Assembly: GCA_036850595.1 (NCBI GenBank)
Contig: CM072151.1
Location: 21,243,307-21,307,306 of the forward strand
From: Rhyacichthys aspro
Taxonomy: Eukaryota; Chordata; Actinopteri; Gobiiformes; Rhyacichthyidae
DNA: 64,000 nt
Direction of reading: 5' to 3'
Shown here: piece after piece, positions 11,001 through 20,805 of the stretch
Numbering within the stretch: the first letter of the stretch is position 1
How the letters are laid out: each line of letters opens with the position of its first letter
Notes under the pieces: model-generated
Told to the model about the DNA's origin: nothing
Database searches by the model: none
Seen by the model: the letters and a program-made list of their open reading frames with translations, nothing else
Position numbers and translations under genes: made by a program

Positions 11001-13906
11001 AGCAGAATGTTGTCGAACCGGTGCTAAAGCCCAAAGTGGAGCACATTGTTCAGACAAACAATACCAATGTAAAAACAGAGAAGGTGATATCTTCCACTGA
11101 CATCTCAAAATCGTCTGTTAGCAGTACCGTTAGCTCCCCACCGCCACCTCCCATGACACTTCCTCGCACACAGGTTACTAGCCAAACATCAAACATTAAC
11201 CAGCTGTCCAACATTAGCCATACATCTAACGTTAGCCATCTTGCTACTCTGCCTCGTGCAGCCCCGACAATAATACTACAACAGCCACCAATGTACTACA
11301 CCACAAGCCCTGTAATGCAGCCTGTACAATACATAGTGCAGCCACCGCTACAGAACACTGTCCTGTTGGCAGAAGGGTCCCCTGACTCTAAAGTTCAGGG
11401 GCTTTACGTAGTCAGTGGCCCACAGGTGACTCCATCTGGCCGTGCGGTTGGTGGGCACCATGTAACCCATTCTAGTAAGGTCATCAAGGGTTCTGAAATG
11501 AGAGTCGGCTTTCCTGGAAGCCCCCTCAGTCCAACCAGTCCAGTGAGCCCCACAATATTTTTCCCTGGGAGTCCTACCAGTCCGACCAGTCCAGCCAGCC
11601 CGACACTGTTGCTACCAGGGAGCCCCGGTTCCCCAGGTATGGTCGGCATGGAAGGTTGGAAGATCATCGGTCCAAATCCTGATGGCCACTACATGTTAGT
11701 CAAGGATAAGAGTAGCCCAGGAGAGTCAGAGGGGTCAAACCCAGGCTCATCTCAGGGTACTTCACCCAGAGGTGCTGTCCTGAAGAAAGAGGCTGTACCT
11801 CCTCAGGGGGTCATAGGCCAGGCAGCCCACAACAGTGTCTTTGGCGTTCTGCCGGGACACACTATGGCAGGGGGATTGGTTACGGTTAATCAAAATTTGG
11901 GGAGCACTTGGGTTGTGCAGCCACAGCAAATACCGGGAATATCACCTGTGACAATTGTGGGGGTTGGCGTGGGGGCAGCTGAAATTAGTCCATCTCAGAA
12001 TGTTGGCCAGGGAATTCCGCTTTTGGCACAGAGCATCAGTATTCTCAAAGATTCAAAACAAGACAAGAGTGAAACAAACAAGTCAAGTAGCGTTCCTAAT
12101 ACTTTAAAACCATTTAACTCAAACGTTCAACCGATGTCGCCTAAATCTCCATCTGACCATTTAATAGAGAAAGTAGAATCTCCAAAAGATGAAATGATAT
12201 CTGATCAGATTAATCAAGTTATTGACCCAATTGAAAAGGTCCCAGATTTGCAAAGTCAGACTGCAGAGTTTGAACAGCAAAACCATGAGGTATCAACAGA
12301 AAGTTTTTCACACGAAAAGGAAGAATGCCCTGATACAAACACAGTGAATATCTCAGACATTCCAATCAACAGCACAGATGTAAATGTAAGCATAGAAGAA
12401 GAGTCAAATGAAATCAACAGTACTAATGTTATTGAAGCTGAAGTTCTAACTGAAATATCTGCAGACAATGAACCTGGAGACTTTGCTAATGATACAACAG
12501 TGGAACTAACTGAAAACCAACAGGAAGAACATTTAGACAATACTCCTTCAGAAAACAAGAATCCTGAAATTGTAGAAGAAACAGTCCAACAAATAAATAG
12601 CAGCAGTGATGAGAATGAGGAGTTATTGGAGGAGTTGCCTCAAGAAGAAGAGATAAAACCAAATGATGACGAACAAGGGCTATCCATGGATGAAAAGGAA
12701 ACTTTAGACTCCACAATAAATTCACCATCTGATGAAAAGGAAAGCTCCCAAGAATTGTCCATTCTTGATCCAGAGGTAGACAATAGTGGAGTCGATATAG
12801 CAGACAGTGAACCTGTGGAGAGTAATCCTCCAGATGCTGAAGAAACAGCTGAAGTTCAAACGTTGTCTGCAGGCATTGACAGTTATCCAAAGGAGATTAG
12901 TGATGTGGAAGATGACCTGAATACAACAGATGAAAAAGATGACTTGGAAAAGAATGCTGAAGTGCCATCTTTGGATGAACAACCTTTGAATACAGAATCA
13001 CAGCCAGAAAAGATCATTTCCGATGATAGCTGCAGTGATGCTGAGAAACGTGATGAAGCTGTGGACCAAATGGACTCTTTGGTAGCGCAAACTGGTCATC
13101 AAGATGATCAACAATTAGAAAGCTCAGGGTCTTCTGAGGAGGAAGAAACAGCCATACAGCAAAACAACCAGGAAGGTGAGTTTGAAGGACAAATAGCATC
13201 GGCAAGGAGTACACCCCTGAAGGAAGTTTGCAGCGACAATGATGAATTCTCAGAGGAGATGTCTCAAGATGAAGCAATAAAACCAAATGATGTGGAAGAA
13301 ACAGTCACTAATCATCCAAGTGGAGAAGTCATAGATGAACATCAACAAGATTCTGAGCTAAATGCAGGTATCGACGATAGTAACATTCATCCATCGGACT
13401 CCCAGGAGAGAGATGATTCTGAGTTAATAGAACAAACAGACGACAGCATAGAAGAGCAAGAGGACAGTGATCTTGCACAACCAGATCCAGACCAAGATGT
13501 CTCCACTCCAAGTGTGGCATCAGATGAAGAAGAGGATGAAGATCCACCATCAGTACCGCTCATTAGTGACGAAGATGGTCTGCCTTTACAGGATATGGAT
13601 GTACTTGTAAAGCAAACTGATACCATTTCAACAGAAGATAATGTAGAGGAAATTGTTGATGACCCAGAGCATGATGATAACGCAAATGAGGGAGAGGATG
13701 AAGAATCACAGTGCCATGAGAGCACTTCAGAAGATCAGGAAAATACTGAAGATGACCTCATTTTAGAAGATGCGGAGCACGACAAGAATATCTGTGGAAC
13801 TGGTGTGCCATCAACACAGGAAAATGTTCAAAACGATCAAAATATACCAGCTGAAGAAACACCAGAAGCAAGTTCTCCAGTAGAGGTTGAAGACACAAGT
13901 GATTAG
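2035..13906 (+). CDS. dsg2: Desmoglein-2-like desmosomal cadherin (5' end outside window)
   Basis: Desmosomal cadherin: a single-pass adhesion receptor binding partner cadherins outside the cell and plakoglobin inside. Exons: 2035-2190, 2274-2412, 2562-2728, 3605-3739, 3847-4032, 5141-5835, 6219-6361, 7385-7606, 7795-8034, 9384-9517, 10223-10537, 10775-13906. All have AG/GT borders and compatible phases, giving 1,887 codons plus stop. The first exon opens with IRSDKDKES, the EC1 segment that follows the processed N-terminus in desmogleins, so signal peptide, propeptide and first EC1 strands are off the left edge. Calcium motifs include [12 protein letters not shown] and LDINDN. A hydrophobic segment ([17 protein letters not shown] then VPFLLVF) is split between exons 9 and 10. 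The cytoplasmic part has the plakoglobin-binding ICS region ([35 protein letters not shown]). Odd points: a repeat insert in exon 6, a very long acidic tail in the last exon, and tail-like sequence after the stop. Position beside ttr favours dsg2 over other desmogleins. Confidence 0.93.
5366..5485 (+). repeat. 12-bp coding minisatellite (GLDA x10) in desmoglein
   Basis: Ten head-to-tail 12-bp units each encode Gly-Leu-Asp-Ala. Early units read GGATTGGATGCA and later ones GGCCTGGACGCT, so the array has two sub-blocks of unit variants. It lies inside a wider Gly/Leu/Asp-rich stretch (about 5260-5590) followed by Lys-Pro alternation at about 5605-5665 that is also DNA-repetitive (CCAAAA/CCAAAG hexamers). 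The reading frame stays open throughout. Confidence 0.95.
6819..6880 (+). repeat. Dispersed repeat copy 1 (partner at 9086)
   Basis: The stretch beginning GTCATTATTTTTG and ending ATTTATCCTCAGCAGA recurs, with mismatches, at 9086-9150 in a later intron of the same gene. The source element is not recognised. Confidence 0.6.
8215..8651. mobile_element. Internally deleted DNA transposon with perfect 23-bp terminal inverted repeats
   Basis: Perfect 23-bp inverted termini lie at 8215-8237 and 8629-8651, each starting AGCCCCCCTGATGACATA. Weaker inverted similarity continues inward for roughly 100 bp (CCACAAATTAGTTATATC against its complement). Inside, about 8468-8570, the plus strand reads [14 protein letters not shown] then [14 protein letters not shown]. 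This resembles the N-terminal helix-turn-helix of integrase-like proteins common in fish repeats, but no catalytic domain remains. No clear target-site duplication. It sits in the desmoglein intron between the exons ending 8034 and starting 9384. Confidence 0.75.
9086..9150 (+). repeat. Dispersed repeat copy 2 (partner at 6819)
   Basis: Matches the 6819-6880 segment in the same orientation (GTCATTATTTTTGACC, then ATTATCCTCAGCAGA). A little downstream, at about 9210, a hAT-like end (TAGGGTTGTACAATATT) is visible without a clear partner. Confidence 0.6.
11513..11638 (+). repeat. Pro-Ser-rich PGSP/SPTSP repeat in desmoglein cytoplasmic region
   Basis: The frame reads repeated PGSP, SPTSP and SPASP units, a low-complexity linker of proline-directed Ser/Thr sites between the plakoglobin-binding segment and the acidic tail. 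At DNA level the units are degenerate repeats of AGTCCAACCAGTCCAG-like sequence. Confidence 0.8.
12040..13906 (+). other. Long acidic Glu/Asp/Ser-rich C-terminal tail of desmoglein
   Basis: About 620 codons dominated by Glu, Asp, Ser, Asn and Gln with no recognisable fold. Two regions look like copies of each other. One, near 12601-12680, reads [16 protein letters not shown] then IKPNDDE. The other, near 13228-13305, reads [15 protein letters not shown] then IKPNDVE. The motif AGID also recurs (about 12870 and 13365). Mammalian DSG2 has desmoglein repeats and a terminal domain instead; I cannot see clear equivalents here. Confidence 0.75.
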
Positions 13907-14177
13907 AATGAAGGGGACTATAATATTGTAGAGAGGTTACCTGAAGAAGTAGCTTCTGTTGAAAGTGAAGGCTTGACCAAAACACAAGAAGTCTCTAGTC
14001 AGGAAATCGTTCAGGAAACAGATGGTAGTATCTGAGGAAGGTGATACCAGCGCTGTTCAGGATACACTGGAGCTTGTTTGCAAAGATTAATCCTGTAATA
14101 TTGATGACCACAGTGACAAGAAACATCAGGAAGCCAGTTCCGATGAGGTTTCTAATGCAACTGGTCTGGCAGAGTAA
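13907..14177 (+). pseudogene. Decaying former 3' end of the desmoglein reading frame
   Basis: Directly after the TAG at 13904-13906 the same frame stays open for 42 codons with the same acidic style (EEVASVESEG, QEIVQET) until TGA at 14033-14035. One base out of frame, from about 14025, the style continues (SEEGDTSAVQDTLEL) to TAA at 14088-14090. In that same shifted frame it goes on (NIDDHSDKKHQEASSDEVSN) to TAA at 14175-14177. The simplest reading is one extra base near 14024 plus two nonsense codons in a formerly longer tail. Sequencing or assembly error, or an unrecognised splice, would look similar. Confidence 0.6.
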
Positions 14178-17100
14178 GTGGCTGACCCCAATATTTGAAT
14201 TAATTTACACAAAGAACTCATTTTGTCTGTGAGTTCTGTTGCAGAAAGTTGGGCAGTTATTTTCTGCTTGTTTCAATTATATTAATGGGAACACACAGCA
14301 AAAAGAACTACTCACCTGTTTATGCAGCATTCTGGCGTTCCCTAAAAAAAAAAAGAAGCTGCCTGACTTGTGTGAGGTAATACTTCACTCAAGCTCTTTT
14401 TAAAACTTATGCAAACTTCAGACAAGAGTCTAGAAATATGTGAAGGTAGTTTCCACTAAAAAAACAGGCTATATCACAATAAATAAATAAATAAATTTAA
14501 AACCACTCAAATTTTCTATTGTTTGCACAAAGACACACTACATGACAATCTTACAGCAGAATTATTGTAACTCCTGAGATAACTGGGGCTGCATATAGAT
14601 TATCTAAGGGATGAATCAGGCTAAAATCGGGCCAAAAATGCCAAAACTTTGCCCTTGCCACAGTTCACTGGAATTGCTCATGAGGCAATTATCATTCTTG
14701 AAAGTAAGATTATGCAATTTCGGCTATAGTCAAGTACAGACTGTATTAACTCCTTGCAGTGACGTTTCAATGTGGCTCTGCTTGACTGCCCTTTGCATAG
14801 TTAAAGTTCTATTTTTAACACATTACTTAAGAATCATTACATACTTACATATTTGTCGTTCATCTCATGCTTTTCTCCAGACTCACAAACTCGAGAGATG
14901 AGAACAAAACACTGTAAGACTATTTATGTGCAGTAATGCTCTTGTGTTTTAGCAAACGACAAGAACGTTTGAGGTTTACATCTTTCATTACACAATTTAT
15001 GGGTGGGTTTGTGCTTACAAAGGGGGGGTTAAATCCATTTTGTGTTCATTCATTCTTCAAAGTTTTATCTCTACTATAGAACTATTATCAGGGTCTGCTT
15101 TAATGGAACAACATGTATCATTTCCTGTGCTTAACATAGCTTAACTGTCCCTTTTACATTGAGCTTTGTGTTTTCATAGACATGTAAGTGAAGCGTAGAG
15201 AGTACATTAAGTTTCTGCAGCTGGGACTTTCCTTTTGAGCACTTGACAGAACATGTTTAACTGGTTAAAGATAATGAAACGGTGATAGATTATAAACACT
15301 CTCTATGCATTCATCTGTGGGAGTTTATGTTGTAAAGTAGGTCACAGTTTTCATATTTTTGTCATGGGACATAGGGACCATAATTATACTTAGAATGTAC
15401 GTAACATTGGTGTGGCCTTGAGCTGATTTGTAATAAATGATGGATTATATTTGATAATGTAAATGCATAAATGTTTCTTTCACTTTTTATAGAGTTTTTC
15501 CTACAGTTTGTCTTTTTTTGTGCAGAATGTATCGCAGTCTTACTTTTGGGGTCTCGTTGTGATGCAGTCAGGTGAAACTGTGAACCCCCTACCTTTGAAT
15601 TTTATGTCGATTTTTCTAACCCTGGTGAGTGGGGTAGCCACTTTTTGACACTTTTTAAAAACATTGGCGTCGTCGACTTTTATATGTTTGTTAAAAAAAA
15701 CAAAAAAAAAACAGGGGGGCAGTAACTATTTCACATGACTGTATGTGCCAAATGACACATGTTCCTGCATCTTGTTGAACGACTGTGACAAGCCAAAATA
15801 ATTCCAATGTGCGTAAACAGGTGTTTAACAGATTCTTGTTTGAACATGCAGTTATTAATTCTGATCATCATCTATGGGAATTTATGATGTTTATGTCTTA
15901 TTTTATGAACTGTCAATCAATGAATGAATCATTTGCATTGTTTTGGAGTTTCTCAATCTGAAAAGCCCTGAGATATTGTTCAGTTCATTAAGGCACAAAG
16001 CCACATCAAAAAACTGAATAAATTAATGTGAAAACTTAGGTCTTCAAAATGAATATATATATATATTATTGTACACTGTAGTAGTTGAGTGTTGTACATA
16101 GACATATATACATATATACAGAATCCCCTAGTCCCTAACACCAAAATCACTACATAGGCCTGCACTAGATTGTTGACTGTGGTGGATTCAATTAGTGAAA
16201 GGTTTGGACACTCCTCTGACTTTGGTGTAAATGTGTAAAAAATAAATCCTGAATTCTCCTTGTAAAATAAAATGCTGATATATAAGACAAATATACTGTA
16301 TAATGAGTAGCTTTACTCACATTGATCAGAAAAACATCTGCTTCTTATCATGACTGGATTATTGCAGATCTTTATCACTGTGATCTCTCCGTCAGTACAA
16401 ACAAAGGTAAGCAAACGTTTAAACCATAGTAACTTCCCAAGATGTAAACATTATCTGGTTTAACTTGTGCTTCTACATTGCATCTAGTGATCATTACTTA
16501 TTTCACAATGCATTGTGAAAAATGACTACATTGGAGTCACTAGAAATTCACACACCAATACTAAATAGCATAATCACTATATAGTGCCCTATATAGTGAC
16601 TGGGGAGTGGTTTTGCACACAGCCTTAGACTGTGTCAGGAAGTGTTTCATAGACACTATGTAGTGGTCATACAGAGATGACTCTATATTGTATTAGTACC
16701 TAAATGACTAGAGGACTCAAATGTGGCCATGTAATATTTATCAGTATTTATGGTCAGCAGTGGTTCTAATGACAGTGGGGGTCCTGGGCAGCAGTGACCT
16801 GAGAAACTCATTGTACGCTAGACTTAGAGCACATTAGAGGCATATATTATGAATCCATGCACGCTTGTTCCACGCCATATACCCACAGAGACTAAAAGAG
16901 ACAAATGCTTTGGCAAAACTCACAATAGAATATTAACCTTTGATTGATATTAGGTGAATATCCTGGGTGTGATGTAAATTTGTATCAGTGTCACGCATTT
17001 TGGATAGATTTGTGTCCTTGTGAAATGGTAGGGTGCTCCAAAACTCACAGTCATAAAAGAGGTTTAGTTTTGTGAGAAATGAATTCAATATTCTGTTATT

Positions 17101-18771
17101 TTCAGGCTCCATATTTTGGGGTAAAAGGTTACTAGTGTTGCTTTAAATGTAAAAAATAAACCATCAAGACATAAATATAATTTGACATCTTTGGAGACCC
17201 CCTTTCCTCTTGAGAACCTCTGACAACATAAAAAAAAAAAAAAAAAAGCTTACTGTAGCTAACATTAGACTGATTTCTCTTTGTATAAACGTCTGCATCA
17301 CATGATTAACAGGAACAGCAAAAACTGTCACACAGTGTCAGAAACTGTTCACTATTCGTCATGGTTCCCAAGTAGTGTCAGAACCATTGTCATGGAAAAT
17401 TGAGAAAAGTGTCAAAGTCTGTGGCTGAAAAAAAGGGGAACAAATCAGAAAAAAATCAAGACTATGCTAAAAAAAAGGAACAAAATACAGACCAAAAAAC
17501 CCCCCAAAAAAACAGCCTTACATAGAGAGGATTAGAAACGAAGGAGCGTTTTCAGACACTGCCACAGGCTTAATCTGAACATTGAATATTTGAGACACGG
17601 GGTTCATTTTCAAAAGCATTTTTTGTTCATTTTTGACCCAGATTAAGACAACATAGAACACTTATTTCGGAACCAATTGGTACCATTTTATACTACAATT
17701 GTGCCACCCCAAACTAAACCACACCACAACTCGACAAAACTTTGTTGCTTGCGTTTTGTAACCTTATTACACAACATAAGCCTGAAACTCAGATGTATGT
17801 CAGTTATGTATGCCCTGTTTTTTTTAATAAAGTGCGTGGGATCATTAAAACTGTGAGTTATTGTGAGCGACAGGTGCATGGACTCCTCTTTTGTGACTGT
17901 GTCGGAGTGAATGCCGAGAATGTGGAGGCGTCTCTAGCTCACGTCAAGCTGAATTTCGTTCCGCTGTGCCCCGAAGCGAAACGCGGGACAGCTCACCGCC
18001 CGGCATCACGCTAACACCTGTGCTTTCCTCAGAATTAAGTCACAAGTGAAGTAATAAAAACATTGGCACAGTGAGAGGTAATGTGATGCCAGGCAATGGG
18101 GCTGAAAAGCATCTTTTGGCACCAGTTACTTGTTCCACAGCATAGCACTTTAACAACAAGGTTCAAACAAGTCAATGATGCACCTGTAAAACTGTCAAAG
18201 GTCACCTCCATCCAACCACACCAATTGTTAAAAATAAGGAAACACTATTGATTGTAATATGTAAATTTGATTGCAGTGACACAATAAACAACTCAATTTT
18301 CAAGAGACTGTAACTCCAACCTCTTAAATGCCCCTCTACTTGTCTGGGGTCGCTACAGTTTTTAATTTTTACAATTTTTAACAGCTGAGTGTATCAGTGT
18401 GAACACATATTTTTATTTATTTTTTTAATATGAAGGACAGTGTTTGTATTTTGTTGTCATGTAAACAGTCCCTTAGTCTGTTCAGTGGAAGAAGCTCAAC
18501 TTTTAATCCAGAGAACTCTCACTGGTTTGTGATTGTCTGGTCTTGTATTGGTCTGCATTTGTCTGTGGTTTACTGCAAATTAGCCTCACTTCACATAAAT
18601 AAAAATAAATATTCTGACCAGAATGTGGTTACCAGAAGATGACAGACCGTGCAGTAGTCGGAGCACACGGTGGAGGTAGTTACTGATTGTCCATGTGGTG
18701 ACGTAGCTGTGAGGTCGGCTGAGGACGGGCCTTTAAATCGACGCGATCGACTGTGATCCTGAGTGTTCAAA
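14178..18771. other. Intergenic stretch between desmoglein and transthyretin
   Basis: AT-rich with poly-A/T runs. An AATAAA-rich tract at about 14479-14496 could serve as the desmoglein polyadenylation signal. An 11-bp inverted repeat (TCACTATATAG) sits at about 16574-16598. The only GC/CpG-rich patch is 17870-18010, in an open frame of 90 codons I do not recognise. No other gene seen. Confidence 0.6.
18731..18737 (+). promoter_or_regulatory. Possible TATA-like element of ttr
   Basis: TTTAAAT lies about 35 bp before the ttr start codon. If used, it implies a very short 5' leader, as known for mammalian transthyretin. Position and sequence only; weak evidence. Confidence 0.3.
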
Positions 18772-20805
18772 ATGCTCAAAGCCCTGAGCTGCTGCTGCGT
18801 CCTGGCCTGTGTGCTGCTGCTGGGCCACACCGCTCCCGCCCCGACGGTAAGTCTCTGGACCATTCAGGTTTACATTATCAAGGCCTTTACTAAACAATAT
18901 GAACATGAACAATATGAATATGAAAGGGAATGGTTGTATGTCAGAAGCTGTATAGATCCTATTTAGATGGTGATGGGCTACGGAAGGACAAATACTTGAT
19001 AACTCTAATAACATAGAAAATAATAATAGTTGGCTTTGCTGCATAATGATTTTTTTTGTAAACCCAATCTGTTCACTCCAGGGAAAACAGTGAATTCTGC
19101 GAAACTCCTGTGTGATATGTAAAGTTTACTGACCTTTGCCTTTAAGTACACTACATCCTGTGTTTACGGCAAACTCTAAGCTCAGAGGTGCTCTCACTTC
19201 AACAGTATGTAACCCTGTCTGATCAATGGAAGGGACTGATACACTGTACAAATACAGTAAATGGGACAGGATTTGTTCACAAACATATGGATAAAAAACA
19301 TTAACAAAAGACTTACGCTGGACTGAGCCACTGAATACATAGACTGGGTTCACTAAGCCACACTGAAATTTGATGTAGCCAGAGTTTAAGAAGCATAAAA
19401 CATAATACAATAATGATAGAATTAGACATGAAACCCTGCAATCTTAGAGCTCAATGTTCTCATTGGATTATACATCACTATTAACTTGTTTGCTATTTAG
19501 GTTGTTTGTGAGAAGAATTTCAAACTGTATATTGAATTTGTGTAGATGCCATAATACCACTTATGTCAGCCTGATGTGTAACTTTTGCCCAGGGTTTACT
19601 CTGCCCCTAGGCCAAAACGGTAGAAGATGAATGAATGAATGTTACAGTGTATATCTTATAATATACACTGTAACATTCATTCATTTCAGTTATATTCTGT
19701 GCACCCTGCACAGCAGATTTTATTCACTCGATTGGTTAATGGAAAAAGCCCTAATCTCCATTCAGTGCATGTGCGTGTGCAGGAGAAACATGGCGGCACA
19801 GATGTCACGTGTCCTTTGACGGTGAAGATCCTGGACGCAGTCCAGGGGACACCAGCCGGACCTATGGCCCTCAAGGTGCTCAGGAGGGGTCCTGACGGAG
19901 GCTGGACGCAGGTGGCATCAGGGTACAGCTCATTACATGTTATATATACATCTATACACATGTCAGTGTGTCTCAGAGCTGTGTCCTGTCTGCAGGGTCA
20001 CTGAGGTCACAGGGGAGATCCACAACCTGGTCTCAGAGGAGCAGTTCACAGCCGGGGTTTACAGAGTGGAGTTTGACACTAAGGCTTACTGGAAGAGCAA
20101 GGGCACCACGGCTTTTCATGAAGTGGCTGATGTGAGTAAAGGCACAATGAAACAAAATAGCATAACTTACTTACTCTTAATGGTACCCACATTTTGTGGA
20201 AAAATTTGGGTTCATAACATGCACATGTGGTTCCAAGAGCAAGAGATGCAACCAGCAAGGCTTGCTGGTGTGTGCTCCTCTTTATTAGATGAATTTTTGA
20301 CTTTGAATTTCTGAAAAGTGTCTTGTCTAATAGAACCTCAGTCAATTGGCGCAGCTAAAACACACATACTGTACCTGTGCATGTGTTTTTGTAGGTCATT
20401 AGTGTTTACACTAGCATGTTCTGTTAGTATGTTGACAGTGTTTGTTATTGTACTGTTGGTTCTGTGGCTCCTGGCCAGAAGTCCTCTCTTATTTACTCTC
20501 TGTCTGTTGAACACAATATGGCAGTTTTTAGGTGCCTCTCTTTAGCTTCCTGAACAATGTTGTGTAGACAAAGGCTGCTCTACCTTCTTCTTGCACAAGA
20601 TTAAATTTAATATAAATGTAGCTTTTTTTTTTAAAAGAATTGAACAACTAACACTGCTGCATGTTGACCCTGCATTATCAGACTTCTGTGTTTGTAGGTG
20701 GTGTTTGAGGCCCACGCTGACGGTCATCATCACTACACCCTGGCTCTGCTGCTCAGCCCCTTCTCCTTCACCACTACTGCTGTTGTCAGTGGCGTTCAGC
20801 ACTGA
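18772..20805 (+). CDS. ttr: Transthyretin
   Basis: Secreted homotetrameric carrier of thyroid hormones (T3-preferring in fish) and partner of retinol-binding protein. Four coding exons: 18772-18846, 19783-19922, 19996-20131, 20698-20805; phases fit and give 152 aa. Exon 1 encodes a signal peptide (basic start MLK, Cys/Leu-rich core [15 protein letters not shown]). The mature part shows family signatures: [17 protein letters not shown] with the conserved Cys and hormone-site Lys, [51 protein letters not shown] and [20 protein letters not shown]. Four exons and about 150 aa are the usual structure. I chose the ATG at 18772 because it gives the signal peptide directly. The gene is intact and lies between dsg2 and b4galt6 as in human. 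Confidence 0.97.
19573..19640 (+). repeat. SINE 3'-tail remnant in ttr intron 1
   Basis: CCCAGGGTTTACTCTGCCCC, then a remnant of the GCGGTAGAA tail and a run of TGAATGAA. This matches the 3' end of the fish tRNA-derived SINE seen whole at 43940-44294. Only the tail is present. Confidence 0.55.
19632..19683. repeat. Perfect 23-bp inverted repeat (hairpin) in ttr intron 1
   Basis: Arms 19632-19654 and 19661-19683 are exact reverse complements (TGAATGAATGTTACAGTG at the outer left side) with a 6-base loop CTTATA. It starts inside the TGAATGAA tail of the SINE remnant, so it may have arisen by local inverted copying of that tail. Confidence 0.9.

Noticed and set aside
11404..11667. Minus-strand frame that reads like a collagen-type Gly-x-y repeat
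   Set aside because: It is the exact complement of the PGSP/SPTSP repeat of the desmoglein exon; the pattern is a shadow of that repeat.
13387..13725. Minus-strand Ser-rich 112-codon frame
   Set aside because: Antisense of the acidic desmoglein tail; GAA/GAT/TCA codons give long open antisense frames.
16574..16598. 11-bp inverted repeat TCACTATATAG
   Set aside because: Short AT-rich palindrome of a common fish repeat type; not counted as a separate finding.
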